64,000 nt of DNA from Idiomarina sp. MD25a. Lineage in GTDB: Bacteria; Pseudomonadota; Gammaproteobacteria; Enterobacterales; Alteromonadaceae. A model generated the notes under the pieces. The model was not told where the DNA came from, did not search any database, and was given only the letters and a program-made list of their open reading frames with translations. Shown in pieces: positions 33,030 through 42,169 of this stretch. The stretch lies in contig NZ_MDGT01000002.1 of assembly GCF_001870515.1 (NCBI RefSeq), positions 248,066 to 312,065 on the forward strand, given 5' to 3'. Positions within the stretch are counted from its first letter, which is position 1. Every line of letters starts with the position of its first letter. The position numbers were made by a program, and so were the translations under genes.

Positions 33030-34133
33030 ATGAACACCCGGTATAACAATCCGCTCCGAATGTCGGGCGCTGTTAAGTTACGCATGATTTTATTGGTGCT
33101 GGTACCCGCTGTTGTCATTTTGATATCAGGTGTGATCTACCTCACCGGCGGGCGGTTTGTCGAAACTGAAAACGCCTACGTGCAAAATGATAAGGTGTCT
33201 ATCGTGCCTGAGATATCGGGTAATGTTGCGCAACTTTTCGTGGTGGAAAACGAGCCAGTAAAAAAGGGTGACCTATTGTTTGATATTGTTGATGCGCCGT
33301 ATGCGATTAAGGTGGCACAGGCGAAATCTCAGGTGGCACAAGTCGTTACTGAAATTGAAACGTTGAAGGCGCAATACGCAGAACAGCAGGAGCAGCTCGT
33401 TCTCGCGCAGTCAAATGCAGCATTTGCCGAGCGTGAATTTGCGCGTCAGGAACGATTAGTAAAGTCGGACTCGGTGTCAGAATCGACCTTGGATAAGTAT
33501 CGACACCAGTGGCGCGTTGCTAAGGAAAATGTGAAGTCGGTTGAGCAAGGGCTGAAACGTATAGCGGCTAGTTTAGCGGGGCAACCGAATATCGACGTTA
33601 AGCAACACCCACGTTATCTGCAAGCCAAAACTGCGTTAGATGAGGCTGAGCGAAATCTTGAACAGACGCATGTGGTTGCACCGATGGCAGGTTTTGCGAG
33701 TAAAACCCCCTCTGCAGGTCAGTACATCGATCCACGTAATCCAGCGATGGTGGTGGTCGCGACTGAGGCGCCATGGATCGAGGCTAACTTAAAGGAAACT
33801 CAGCTAACGCACGTCAAAGTGGGACAGAAAGTGGTCATTCATGTGGATGCTTATCCTGATGTCGCATGGCACGGTGAGGTAAAAAGTATCGCTGCTGCGT
33901 CAGGTTCTGAGTTTGCGCTCTTGCCTGCTCAAAACTCGACGGGGAACTGGGTCAAAGTCGTTCAACGGATTCCTGTTCGCATCGCTGTTTCGGATACGCC
34001 CGACAAGCCACCACTAAGAGCCGGTATGAGTACGGAAATTTCTATTGATACCGGTTGGCACAAGCGGGGACCTCAATTTTTGCAGCCGCTAGCTCACTGG
34101 ATGCAAGCATTAAGTAACGATAAGTCGGCTTAA
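33030..34133 (+). CDS. emrA: HlyD/EmrA-family membrane fusion protein
   Basis: A 367-residue adaptor. It has one N-terminal membrane helix (LRMILLVLVPAVVILISGVIY), a lipoyl half-motif (VPEISGNVAQLFVVENEPVK), a coiled-coil hairpin (about 90-185), the second lipoyl half (HVVAPMAGFASKTPSAGQYI) and a beta-barrel region. It bridges the EmrB pump to an outer-membrane channel. No TolC-like gene lies nearby. It is 13 bp before the pump gene. Confidence 0.87.
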   Translation: MNTRYNNPLRMSGAVKLRMILLVLVPAVVILISGVIYLTGGRFVETENAYVQNDKVSIVPEISGNVAQLFVVENEPVKKGDLLFDIVDAPYAIKVAQAKSQVAQVVTEIETLKAQYAEQQEQLVLAQSNAAFAEREFARQERLVKSDSVSESTLDKYRHQWRVAKENVKSVEQGLKRIAASLAGQPNIDVKQHPRYLQAKTALDEAERNLEQTHVVAPMAGFASKTPSAGQYIDPRNPAMVVVATEAPWIEANLKETQLTHVKVGQKVVIHVDAYPDVAWHGEVKSIAAASGSEFALLPAQNSTGNWVKVVQRIPVRIAVSDTPDKPPLRAGMSTEISIDTGWHKRGPQFLQPLAHWMQALSNDKSA

Positions 34134-34146
34134 GGGTCACGTTGTT

Positions 34147-35694
34147 ATGAATGCAAAACAGCTCGCTAAGAACCGTGGCTTAATAACAATTTCTATCATG
34201 CTTGCTACCATCATGCAGGCGGTTGATACCACCATAGCTAACGTGGCGCTGCCTCATATGCAAGGCAGCATGTCGGCCACGTCAGAGCAGATTGCCTGGG
34301 TGTTAACGTCGTATATCGTAGCAGCAGCAGTGATGACACCGATGACCGGCTTTCTTGCTGCAAAAATTGGCCGTAAGCGACTGTTTCTACTGTCGGTATT
34401 TGGCTTCACCGCCGCCTCGGTCTTGTGTGGTGTTGCTACTTCATTGGAACAACTGGTGTTTTTCCGGTTACTACAAGGCGTGTTTGGCGCGGGATTGGTG
34501 CCGTTATCGCAGGCTGTTTTGCTCGATACGTATCCGAAAGAAAAGCACGGTTCTGCCATGGCCATTTGGGGCGTCGGTGTCATGGTGGGTCCCATTCTTG
34601 GGCCTACACTGGGCGGTTACCTGACAGAGTATTACAACTGGCGATGGGTATTTTTTATTAATATACCCGTTGGTTTGCTGGCATTTGCCGGTATTGTTGC
34701 CTTTGTCAAAGAAACAGAAACCGAAAAACGCCGATTTGATCTGTTCGGATTTGCGTTGCTCTCGCTGTCGATAGGCGCCTTACAATTGATGCTTGACCGT
34801 GGTCAAGGCGAGGACTGGTTTGCTTCCAGTGAAATTATTGTCGAGTGCATTGTTGCGGTTCTGTTTTTATATTTGTTTGTCGCACATATGCTGACTAGCC
34901 GAAACCCCTTTATCGAACCCGCGCTATTTAAAGATCGCAACCTCGTTACTGGTCTTATCTTTATTTTCATTGTGGGGATTATCCTACTCGCGACGTTGGC
35001 GTTACTGCCGCCATTTTTGCAAAACTTGATGGGCTTTCCTGTGATTACTACAGGCGAGATCCTAGCGCCGCGAGGCATTGGAAGCATGTGTGCCATGCTT
35101 ATGGTCGGCAGGTTGATCAATCGTGTCGATGTGCGCTGGCTAGTGGGGTTGGGCTTATCGCTGACGGCCTATTCGCTATTCGAAATGGCGGCATTTAACC
35201 TGTTTATTAGCCCGATGGATGTGGTCAGAACGGGTATTATTCAGGGATTGGGTCTGGGCTTTGTATTTGTGCCGCTCAGCACGGTGACGTTCTCAACACT
35301 GGCGCCTCAGCTGCGAACTGAAGCCACGGCAATGTTTAGCTTAATGCGTAATATCGGCAGTAGTATTGGTATTTCTGTCATGGTTACGCTGGCTGCGCGT
35401 GCGACACAAACGAACCATGCGGTATTGGGCGAGTCTTTGACGATGTTTAGAGCGCCAGTAAAAGAAGAGTTCATACGAATCGCAATAGAAAACGGGCCAG
35501 GTATGGCGATCGCTCAAATGAATCAGCAATTAACCCAGCAAGCCGCCGCCATCGGTTATCTGAATGATTTTAAAGCGATGGCATGGATGGCTTTATGTTC
35601 TTTACCTTTGCTACTTTTATTCCGGACCGAGTCCTCGACTAGGGCGCCAGTTGCGCAGCCAAGTCAAGCTGCCGCTGATAAAGCGAAGTCTTAA
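34147..35694 (+). CDS. emrB: EmrB/QacA-family (DHA2) multidrug MFS exporter
   Basis: A 515-residue 14-helix MFS pump. DHA2 marks include VDTTIANVALPHMQGSM near residue 26, the loop motif GFLAAKIGRKRLFL, and WRWVFFINIPVG. It uses proton motive force to export hydrophobic drugs with the EmrA adaptor. Its last 56 bp overlap the 3' end of eptA on the other strand. Confidence 0.9.
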   Translation: MNAKQLAKNRGLITISIMLATIMQAVDTTIANVALPHMQGSMSATSEQIAWVLTSYIVAAAVMTPMTGFLAAKIGRKRLFLLSVFGFTAASVLCGVATSLEQLVFFRLLQGVFGAGLVPLSQAVLLDTYPKEKHGSAMAIWGVGVMVGPILGPTLGGYLTEYYNWRWVFFINIPVGLLAFAGIVAFVKETETEKRRFDLFGFALLSLSIGALQLMLDRGQGEDWFASSEIIVECIVAVLFLYLFVAHMLTSRNPFIEPALFKDRNLVTGLIFIFIVGIILLATLALLPPFLQNLMGFPVITTGEILAPRGIGSMCAMLMVGRLINRVDVRWLVGLGLSLTAYSLFEMAAFNLFISPMDVVRTGIIQGLGLGFVFVPLSTVTFSTLAPQLRTEATAMFSLMRNIGSSIGISVMVTLAARATQTNHAVLGESLTMFRAPVKEEFIRIAIENGPGMAIAQMNQQLTQQAAAIGYLNDFKAMAWMALCSLPLLLLFRTESSTRAPVAQPSQAAADKAKS

Positions 35695-37204
35695 CATTAA
35701 AAAAGCCCAAAAGCGAATGCGCTAAATAATCATGGTTAACGGGATAATGCGAAGCTTTATCAGGATGTGCTGCCCACGCCTTGGCTGGCCAAACAATCCA
35801 TGGTACACGGCGTTGTTCATCGGGTGCCATCCAGTTAGGCAGTCCGTGCAGATAAACACCATTATCTCCGAGTGACTCGCCATGATCGGAAATGTACATG
35901 AGGCTTGTATCCAATTGCAGTGCCTCTTTAAGTGTATTAATCGCGCCAGTGACGAGTTTATCGGTCACAATCAAGCTATTGTCATAAGCATTCTTAATAG
36001 TGTCGACTGAGCACTGATTGAGCTCGATGGTCGTGCACTCGGGGAGAAATTTTTTAAGGGCTTGAGGCGATCGTTTGTAATAAGCAGGGCCGTGGCTTCC
36101 CATTGAATGTAATACAATAATGCTGTCTTGCTTTGTATTGGCTAACTTGGTTTTCAGAACTTCAAGCATCCGTGTATCGAAGCATTCCTGATCACTATCA
36201 CAGTAATTTTCTGCAGTAATTTCTTCCACTCGATCGCAGACGTTTTTGCAGCCCGAATTATTCTCAATCCATGATACATCGATGCCCGCATTATTGAGTA
36301 CATCCAATACATTACTGGTCGAACGCGCACGGTTATCATAGTTTTCTGCTTGATAAAAACTAAACATACAGGGCACTGAGATGGCTGTCGCTGTGCCACA
36401 CGACGTTGCATTTGAGAAGCTAATGAGTTCTCCTTGCTTGGCAAGCTGATCGATACCCGCGGTGGTCGGCCGCGGATAACCATTTGAACTGAAATGATCA
36501 GCGCGCGCTGTTTCACCCACGATCACGACCATGACTTTGGGTGTTTTGTCATTATCCGGTTGTTGGGTGGCATCTTGGCCCAGCGCGATGAAGGTTTCTG
36601 GCGTCGATAATTTGGCTTTAGCAACCGAGACACTGGCAGATATGACATTGAAAGGGATAACTCGATATTTGATGTCACGGTGATTGCGGAATAGTGATGA
36701 ATACTCACTGTATTGAGTCATCAACACGCCCATAGCGACGGTAACAAGGATGCATCCAGCGCCTATACTTAATAGTGTCGTGCGTACCCAAGGTTGCGGT
36801 TTCACAGGCATCCAAAGCAAAACTACTGCTGGCACAACGCCCCAGAGAAAGACAGACAAAATGAGTTTAACTGAAATAAGGTCGCTGGCTTCTGAAGTAT
36901 CTGTTTCAAGCGCATTGACCAGCATATCAGGGTCAATCACAACACCATATTGATTCATCCAATAGGTGACGACCGCGGCCGTGATAAATAGCACGAATAT
37001 AGCAGCTTTAAGACAATGAAATGCGCGTGCAATTAAAAACAGTACTGCATATACGCAAGCTATAACAAAGAGAAAGCCTATTTTTGCGATAAGCGAAGTT
37101 TGATAATCGTTCAGCGCAGACAAAAGCGGACCGCAGTAGGCTAAGGTCAACCACAGCGTAGCGATCAGTATCAGAAGTCGACTGGATAATTTAACGGATT
37201 TCAT
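35639..37204 (-). CDS. eptA: Lipid A phosphoethanolamine transferase EptA
   Basis: A 521-residue transferase. Five N-terminal membrane helices are followed by a periplasmic sulfatase-fold domain. ETARADHFSSNGYPRPTTA near 232 is the first metal motif, SCGTATAISVPCMFSFY near 266 holds the nucleophilic Thr, SMGSHGPAYYKR is near 361 and YISDHGESLGDNG near 429. Multiple Cys can form the usual disulfides. It adds pEtN to lipid A phosphates and lowers polymyxin binding. The ATG at 37204 (GGAG 9 bp upstream) is preferred to one five codons earlier. It overlaps the PAP2 gene by 14 bp. A PmrA-like box precedes that operon. Confidence 0.92.
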   Translation of the reverse strand: MKSVKLSSRLLILIATLWLTLAYCGPLLSALNDYQTSLIAKIGFLFVIACVYAVLFLIARAFHCLKAAIFVLFITAAVVTYWMNQYGVVIDPDMLVNALETDTSEASDLISVKLILSVFLWGVVPAVVLLWMPVKPQPWVRTTLLSIGAGCILVTVAMGVLMTQYSEYSSLFRNHRDIKYRVIPFNVISASVSVAKAKLSTPETFIALGQDATQQPDNDKTPKVMVVIVGETARADHFSSNGYPRPTTAGIDQLAKQGELISFSNATSCGTATAISVPCMFSFYQAENYDNRARSTSNVLDVLNNAGIDVSWIENNSGCKNVCDRVEEITAENYCDSDQECFDTRMLEVLKTKLANTKQDSIIVLHSMGSHGPAYYKRSPQALKKFLPECTTIELNQCSVDTIKNAYDNSLIVTDKLVTGAINTLKEALQLDTSLMYISDHGESLGDNGVYLHGLPNWMAPDEQRRVPWIVWPAKAWAAHPDKASHYPVNHDYLAHSLLGFFNVKTSLYQRQLDLAAQLAP

Positions 37205-37889
37205 GGGGTTTATCTCCAATAAATATCAATGCACTGATGGCCCAGCAGATAAAAGCCGTGGTGATATCGTCTGAAATGAAGTGTGCGCCGCGTAACTGCT
37301 GCGCAAAACCCAGCAATAAACCAATGAGTAGTGAACCGATTAGGGCTTTTCGAGCAAAGTGGGGGAAATCTTTACGCAGATAAAAAAATAACGAGAACCA
37401 GGCGTATCCTATGCTTGCGTGTCCCGCAGGAAAACAGCGGCCGGGATCAGGTTGACTAGCGGCTAACCATAGCGGTTGGTAATCAAAGCGGCCCCCAAAC
37501 ATGCTGAGATCCCATGGGCAGTGCATCCCGGTAACGCCTTTCATCAGGTTCACGGCGATAAACGACAACAACAAAGCGCCGATAAATTGCGATAAGCGAG
37601 TCACAGAGGTGACGCGTAAAGGTTTAAACCATTGTGATAGATAAAAAATTAAAATACCGGCGACGACCACGATATTAAGTGCACGGAAGCCGTCATGAAG
37701 TACAGACTCGGTAATAAGGTTATGCTTTAACGCCCAGGAATGACCAGAAATAGAATAGAACCACTGGGATAGACTAAATTTTATACCGAGCCCGTCAAAC
37801 AAAATAAATAGAGCCAAGTAAAGAGGTACCGATATTAGCAACAAATAACGGCTAGAACGCTCGGTTAAATCAACAAAATAATTCCGCAT
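37191..37889 (-). CDS. PAP2-family membrane phosphatase
   Basis: A 232-residue, six-helix PAP2 protein. The phosphatase motifs are KGVTGMHCPWDL near 120 (Cys where many members have Arg, as seen in a subfamily), FPAGHASIGYAWF near 153 and LRGAHFISDDITTAF near 202. It probably dephosphorylates a lipid, such as a polyprenyl or lipid A phosphate, in the periplasmic leaflet. It is cotranscribed with eptA. The start codon sits inside a perfect 12-bp inverted repeat. Confidence 0.86.
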   Translation of the reverse strand: MRNYFVDLTERSSRYLLLISVPLYLALFILFDGLGIKFSLSQWFYSISGHSWALKHNLITESVLHDGFRALNIVVVAGILIFYLSQWFKPLRVTSVTRLSQFIGALLLSFIAVNLMKGVTGMHCPWDLSMFGGRFDYQPLWLAASQPDPGRCFPAGHASIGYAWFSLFFYLRKDFPHFARKALIGSLLIGLLLGFAQQLRGAHFISDDITTAFICWAISALIFIGDKPHEIR

Positions 37890-37922
37890 AGTTGTCTTAA
37901 TAAATTCATCACTATGCGGAAT
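37881..37922 (-). repeat. 12-bp perfect inverted repeat spanning the PAP2 start codon
   Basis: ATTCCGCATAGT (37881-37892) and ACTATGCGGAAT (37911-37922) with an 18-nt spacer. On the minus-strand transcript the 3' arm contains the AUG of the PAP2 gene. If transcription begins upstream of 37922, the start codon would be base-paired. If it begins inside, the repeat acts as DNA only. Confidence 0.65.
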
Positions 37923-37935
37923 TTATAAAAACTAT

Positions 37936-37952
37936 ATTAATTAAATCTTAAG
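37936..37952 (-). promoter_or_regulatory. PmrA-box-like repeat upstream of PAP2-eptA
   Basis: On the minus strand it reads CTTAAG-ATTTA-ATTAAT, fitting HTTAAD-N5-HTTAAD. It lies 47 bp before the PAP2 start. PmrA control of eptA is well known in enterics and Acinetobacter. Confidence 0.55.
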
Positions 37953-37966
37953 TTTAAACAGGTTGT

Positions 37967-39697
37967 TTATTCATTAATATCACTGGCTGGGCTTTGATAA
38001 CGTATGACGTGATCGGGGGCTGGGCACGATTTTGCTGCATCCTTGGCGCTGAAAAGAAGCCAATGTTCACGGTGTGCGATACCTAATGATTCGCCATCCG
38101 CTGGGTCAAAACACTCAAAATGCATATTATCCGGCGCCATGATATAGCGGTTGGGTGCTTCGTTTATCCATAGCCATGCGTTACGGAACTGTTCAGCATT
38201 GTCGGTAAAATAGCTAAAGTGAGTTAATGGAATGGGCGAAAAAAGCAAGTGTTGTTCTTTGAGATCAAGAATAGCTAACTCGCCGTCACTCACTTTGGCA
38301 GCAGCCGTCAGCATGACATTTTTGGGTGTTCTTAAGGGTTCCGCGAGAGGATACACGAGCCAACTTACAGTAACGCAGATAATAGCTATTGCTGAGCCAT
38401 ATTTTAACCATAAACTCTTGCGCCATAGCACTACGCATGCAAGGCAAATAGCTCCTACGATAATCGCAAAAATGATGGCTAAACTATCGAGCAGTTGAAA
38501 GCTTTGCGTGTAGTTATCGAGTTTGTCGACAAGCTTGTGATGGTGTATCGCAGCAAGGTAAGTCAGTGCTGTGAAAAGGGTGATGATTAATGCGAGCAAG
38601 GCGCGTAAAAACCATCGACTGGCACGATTGAGCGAAAGATCGGGCCAAGCGGCGGCCAGTGAGATACAGAATATAGGTAATGCGGGTAGTATATAAACGC
38701 CACGTTTGGCAGGACTTAAACTAAAGAAGAAGATGACCAAAATGACCCAACCAAATAACACAGCAATACGGGGGTCCTGCTTAATCTGCTGTAAGACGGT
38801 TCTTATCTGCGTCAATAATAATACACTCAGCGGTAACCAGAATGCAGGAACCACGCTACTGACAAAGTAATGCCAAGGCTTAAAGTGATGCCATGGATCG
38901 ACGTAGCGCTCACCGGTTTGTTTAAACAAGATATTATCGCGATATGCAAGGTATTCAGGGGTACCGTTGTGACTGACAATCAAGTACATGGGTACGAGCC
39001 AACACGCTACTACAGCTAGCATAACGATAGGGCCTAGCAATGCGCGCCAGCGCCAGCTGCCCGTTAAGCGTTGCTGAGTAAAGTGATAAATTGCAATCGG
39101 TAACAGCATCAGCAGGGGCAAAAAGCCAACGCCTTTGGTTATAATGCCCAATCCCATGAATCCCCAGCCGAGGAAATACCAACGCCAATGGGGACCGCAG
39201 AAGAAGTGACGCAATAGACCATAGCATCCCAGTGTGATCCAACAGGCGACCATGGCATCGATTTGGGCGAACTTTGCTTGAATTAAAAATTGCGGTGTAA
39301 TGAGTAGAAGCAGTGTTGCGTGCCTCGCAATACGCAGGCCCCATATCCGTTTACTGATATCAAATACGGCCACTAAACTGACTAGGCTACACAGTGCGTT
39401 AGGTAATAACGCGGCTATTTTTATATTGCCAATCAAGTAATAGCATAACGCGATAGCCCACATGAAAATGGGCGGCTTATCGGGGTAAAACTCTTCGCCA
39501 CGGGCAGGAAAAAACCATTGCCCAGTGACGACCATCTCACGCGCTACATCGGCAAAACGGGGCTCGTCCGGTGGCCAAGGTGAGCGAAGCCCAAGTCCTG
39601 AGAAAATAAGTAAAGCCGCTACAACCAATAGCCAGAATAGGAATTCACCGGAGCGTTCGGAGGAAAGTCGTTGCTCAAATGCGTCGATCCATTTCAT
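37967..39697 (-). CDS. ArnT-like (GT39/PMT) glycosyltransferase
   Basis: A 576-residue membrane glycosyltransferase with about 12 helices. SPWPPDEPRFADVAREMV near residue 40 is the catalytic acidic loop, and FYPDKPPIFMWAIAL the second conserved loop. ArnT enzymes move a sugar from undecaprenyl phosphate to lipid A. The upstream genes here encode a UDP-glucuronate epimerase and a polyprenyl GT2, and no Ara4N genes (arnA, arnB) are seen. A uronic acid such as GalA is therefore a better guess than L-Ara4N. It overlaps the TVP38 gene by 4 bp. Confidence 0.82.
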   Translation of the reverse strand: MKWIDAFEQRLSSERSGEFLFWLLVVAALLIFSGLGLRSPWPPDEPRFADVAREMVVTGQWFFPARGEEFYPDKPPIFMWAIALCYYLIGNIKIAALLPNALCSLVSLVAVFDISKRIWGLRIARHATLLLLITPQFLIQAKFAQIDAMVACWITLGCYGLLRHFFCGPHWRWYFLGWGFMGLGIITKGVGFLPLLMLLPIAIYHFTQQRLTGSWRWRALLGPIVMLAVVACWLVPMYLIVSHNGTPEYLAYRDNILFKQTGERYVDPWHHFKPWHYFVSSVVPAFWLPLSVLLLTQIRTVLQQIKQDPRIAVLFGWVILVIFFFSLSPAKRGVYILPALPIFCISLAAAWPDLSLNRASRWFLRALLALIITLFTALTYLAAIHHHKLVDKLDNYTQSFQLLDSLAIIFAIIVGAICLACVVLWRKSLWLKYGSAIAIICVTVSWLVYPLAEPLRTPKNVMLTAAAKVSDGELAILDLKEQHLLFSPIPLTHFSYFTDNAEQFRNAWLWINEAPNRYIMAPDNMHFECFDPADGESLGIAHREHWLLFSAKDAAKSCPAPDHVIRYQSPASDINE

Positions 39698-40350
39698 GAC
39701 GGTACTCCTTCCGACAGATTTCTCTGTGAGCGATAGAGATGGATACCAATGGCTGATGCGATAACGAACAGTAATCCGCTAATAAGGAGTTTTTCTGACT
39801 GCGCTAAACCTATGCCGCTGCCTACCAACACAAAGACCAATGTTTGTGGGATATACCCCACTAAACTACCCACTAGGAAGCGCTTGAAGTCGACATTGGC
39901 CGCGCCCGCAAACAAATTCGTCAGTAGGTTACTACCAACGGGCATCAGTCGAATCATCATTGTTTTTCGTGTTGTTGCCACGTTAATCCATTTTACTAAA
40001 CGATCGCTTTGAGTTTTAAAACGCTTGCTGATCAACGGCTGGAGAAACATATGCGCGGTAAAGTAAGTGACCGCGAGTGATAAACCACTGACTAGCATAG
40101 CGGCCACAAAGCCCCAGCCGGTTCCTAGTATAAATCCCAATACGAGCGCGATGAGCTGGCGCGGCCCGCCAATTGCCATAAACAAAGTCGCTGCGATTAA
40201 TACAATGGCATAGCCTTTGAAACCGGCCTGCTTGATCGTTTGCATGGCTCGTTCGGAGGTTGATATCGCGTCCAACCATCCTTGTTGGATGGCTAGCGCG
40301 AGCGCAAAGAAGACACCAACAATCGCTAAAAGTTTGACCGCGCGTTGCAT
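39694..40350 (-). CDS. TVP38/TMEM64 (VTT/DedA) family membrane protein
   Basis: A 218-residue VTT-fold protein. The core is FMAIGGPRQLIALVLGFILG, then VTYFTAHMFLQ and RLMPVGSNLLTNLFAGAANV. Members flip undecaprenyl phosphate or other lipids. Placed between a polyprenyl GT2 and an ArnT-like transferase, it may recycle or flip the lipid carrier. The ATG at 40350 is chosen because AGGAG lies 10 bp upstream and the frame before it is read-through of the GT2 gene. Confidence 0.84.
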   Translation of the reverse strand: MQRAVKLLAIVGVFFALALAIQQGWLDAISTSERAMQTIKQAGFKGYAIVLIAATLFMAIGGPRQLIALVLGFILGTGWGFVAAMLVSGLSLAVTYFTAHMFLQPLISKRFKTQSDRLVKWINVATTRKTMMIRLMPVGSNLLTNLFAGAANVDFKRFLVGSLVGYIPQTLVFVLVGSGIGLAQSEKLLISGLLFVIASAIGIHLYRSQRNLSEGVPS

Positions 40351-40354
40351 CGAA

Positions 40355-41089
40355 CTAGGACTCCTGACTGCGCTTGATGGCTTTAATTTGCGGTTTTCGG
40401 GAACGGTAGATGAGCCAAAGAACACCTAAAATATCGAGTAAGCCGGCCCAAGCCCGATTCCAAGCATTATATTTTGAGACGCCTTGTAACCGCGCGCGAT
40501 GATTTACTGGAACACTTCTTACTTCTCCGCCCATACGCTTAACCAATGCAGGCACAAAGCGATGCATATGGTGGAAATAGGGTAGTTGTAGATAAGTATG
40601 GCGAGGGAGAATTTTCAACCCACAGCCAGTATCCGGTGTATCGTCTTTCAACACAGCCTGTCTAAAGCGGTTGGCAACACGCGATTGAAATCGCTTCCAA
40701 GCCGTATCTTTTCGTTGTTGGCGGTGTCCAATTACGCAAAAGTGGTGCGACTGTAGCTCGTTTGCTACCTGCTTTAAAGATGGAATATCGGCCGGATCAT
40801 TTTGGCCATCCGCATCAAGCACAACAATAAAATCTCCGCGGGCATGCTGGGCAGCGGTATAGAGTGCAGTACTTTGCCCACAGCTTGCTTGATGTTGAAT
40901 GACCGAAACCTGTCCCTGCATGGTTTGCGCTGCCGCCAAGGCTTTGTCTGCTGTTGCATCGCTGCTACCGTCATCGACTAACACAACTTCGTAATGGCTA
41001 TCTTTTAAGGCACTATCGATTTCTGTTAAAAGGACACCAATATTATCGGCTTCATCTTTTGCTGGGAGTATTACTGAAAACTCAATCAT
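40355..41089 (-). CDS. GT2 family polyprenyl-phosphate glycosyltransferase (DPM1/RgtE-like)
   Basis: A 244-residue soluble GT2 enzyme. FSVILPAKDEADNIG starts the nucleotide-binding fold, VLVDDGSSDATADKAL gives the first Asp pair, and VLDADGQNDPADIP the DxD-type motif. It has no C-terminal membrane helices, like dolichyl/undecaprenyl-phosphate sugar synthases. Expected reaction: transfer of a sugar from UDP-sugar to undecaprenyl phosphate. It overlaps the epimerase by 4 bp (ATGA). Confidence 0.86.
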   Translation of the reverse strand: MIEFSVILPAKDEADNIGVLLTEIDSALKDSHYEVVLVDDGSSDATADKALAAAQTMQGQVSVIQHQASCGQSTALYTAAQHARGDFIVVLDADGQNDPADIPSLKQVANELQSHHFCVIGHRQQRKDTAWKRFQSRVANRFRQAVLKDDTPDTGCGLKILPRHTYLQLPYFHHMHRFVPALVKRMGGEVRSVPVNHRARLQGVSKYNAWNRAWAGLLDILGVLWLIYRSRKPQIKAIKRSQES

Positions 41090-42078
41090 GCTAACTGTCC
41101 ATGTGCATAGTATTTCTTGTACCAATTTGCGAATAGTTGAATACCCGTCTCTATATCGACGTTCGGAGCGTATCCTGTTAGCGCTTGTAACTCGGTGACA
41201 TCGGCCCAGGTTGTGCTCACGTCACCATCTTGCATGGGCAGATAACGCTTTTTAACTGGTCTTTCGAACGCGCTCTCGAGTATTTCGATAAATTTAAGCA
41301 AATTAACAGGTTCGCCACGACCTATATTTAACACGCGGTGGCGCGTACCTTCTGACTGTGTTGGCATAGGTTTATCCAACAGGCGGTAGATGCCCTCTAC
41401 AATATCATCGATAAACGTAAAATCACGCGATAGGTCACCATGGTTGTATACATCAATTTGACCCCCTTGCATAATCTGTTTGGCAAATTTCATGGGCGCC
41501 ATATCCGGGCGGCCGTATGGACCATAAACCGTAAAGAAACGGAGTCCCGTCGCAGGAATATTATATAAATGGCTGTAGCTTTCGGCCATGAGTTCATTAG
41601 CGCGCTTGGTCGCTGCATACAGAGATACCGGTTTGTCGGCGGTTGCGCTCGTCGAAAAAGGGACACGCTCAGTATTACCATACACCGAGCTTGATGAGGC
41701 ATAAATAAAGTGGTCGACCGGATGACTGCGAACCCACTCTAAGATATTTAAAAAACCTATTAAATTGCTACGACCGTATGCTTGCGGATTCTCTATGGAA
41801 TAGCGGACGCCGGCTTGAGCTGCCAGATGAACGACTTGTGAAATGGGATATTGCGCAAGACAGTCAGAGAGTGCAATCGCATTCTCGATGTCCACTTTGT
41901 GGAATGAAAATTGTTTAAATCGTTTGAGTTGATTTAATCGATCGTGTTTAAGTTGCACAGAATAGTAGTCGTTTAAATTGTCTATTCCAACGACATTGTA
42001 CCCTTGTGACAATAAGTAGGATGCGGTATGAAAACCAATAAAACCTGCAACACCTGTGACTAATAGTGTACTGGACAT
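41086..42078 (-). CDS. NAD-dependent epimerase, UDP-glucuronate 4-epimerase-like
   Basis: A 330-residue SDR epimerase. The Rossmann motif is VTGVAGFIGFHTASYL and the active site YAATKRANELMAESY (YxxxK). FFTVYGPYGRPDMAPMKFAK and VYNHGDLSRDFTFIDDIVEG closely follow the LpsL/CapI-type UDP-GlcA 4-epimerases that make UDP-GalA. It leads a tight four-gene operon ending in an ArnT-like transferase. There is no clear Shine-Dalgarno before the ATG, where an inverted repeat sits instead. Confidence 0.88.
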   Translation of the reverse strand: MSSTLLVTGVAGFIGFHTASYLLSQGYNVVGIDNLNDYYSVQLKHDRLNQLKRFKQFSFHKVDIENAIALSDCLAQYPISQVVHLAAQAGVRYSIENPQAYGRSNLIGFLNILEWVRSHPVDHFIYASSSSVYGNTERVPFSTSATADKPVSLYAATKRANELMAESYSHLYNIPATGLRFFTVYGPYGRPDMAPMKFAKQIMQGGQIDVYNHGDLSRDFTFIDDIVEGIYRLLDKPMPTQSEGTRHRVLNIGRGEPVNLLKFIEILESAFERPVKKRYLPMQDGDVSTTWADVTELQALTGYAPNVDIETGIQLFANWYKKYYAHGQLA

Positions 42079-42115
42079 AAAGTCGGCTTAATTTAATTAA
42101 TAGTAAACCGACTTT
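42079..42115 (-). repeat. 8-bp inverted repeat abutting the epimerase start codon
   Basis: AAAGTCGG (42079-42086) and CCGACTTT (42108-42115) with a 21-nt AT-rich spacer. The arm ends at the ATG with no base between, and no ribosome site is visible. Confidence 0.5.
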
Positions 42116-42128
42116 TTAACAAGGAAAC

Positions 42129-42145
42129 CTTAAAAAACTATTAAG
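42129..42145 (-). promoter_or_regulatory. PmrA-box-like repeat upstream of the epimerase operon
   Basis: On the minus strand it reads CTTAAT-AGTTT-TTTAAG, matching YTTAAK-N5-YTTAAK at all fixed positions. It is 51 bp before the epimerase ATG, nearly the same distance as at PAP2-eptA. Confidence 0.6.
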
Positions 42146-42169
42146 ACAACGAGTAAATTTAACCTTGTA

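Noticed and set aside
37500-37530. Cys in place of Arg in the first PAP2 phosphatase motif, read at first as a loss of function
   Set aside because: A PAP2 subgroup with the CPWD sequence is known, and the other two motifs are intact, so this is likely a normal subfamily trait.
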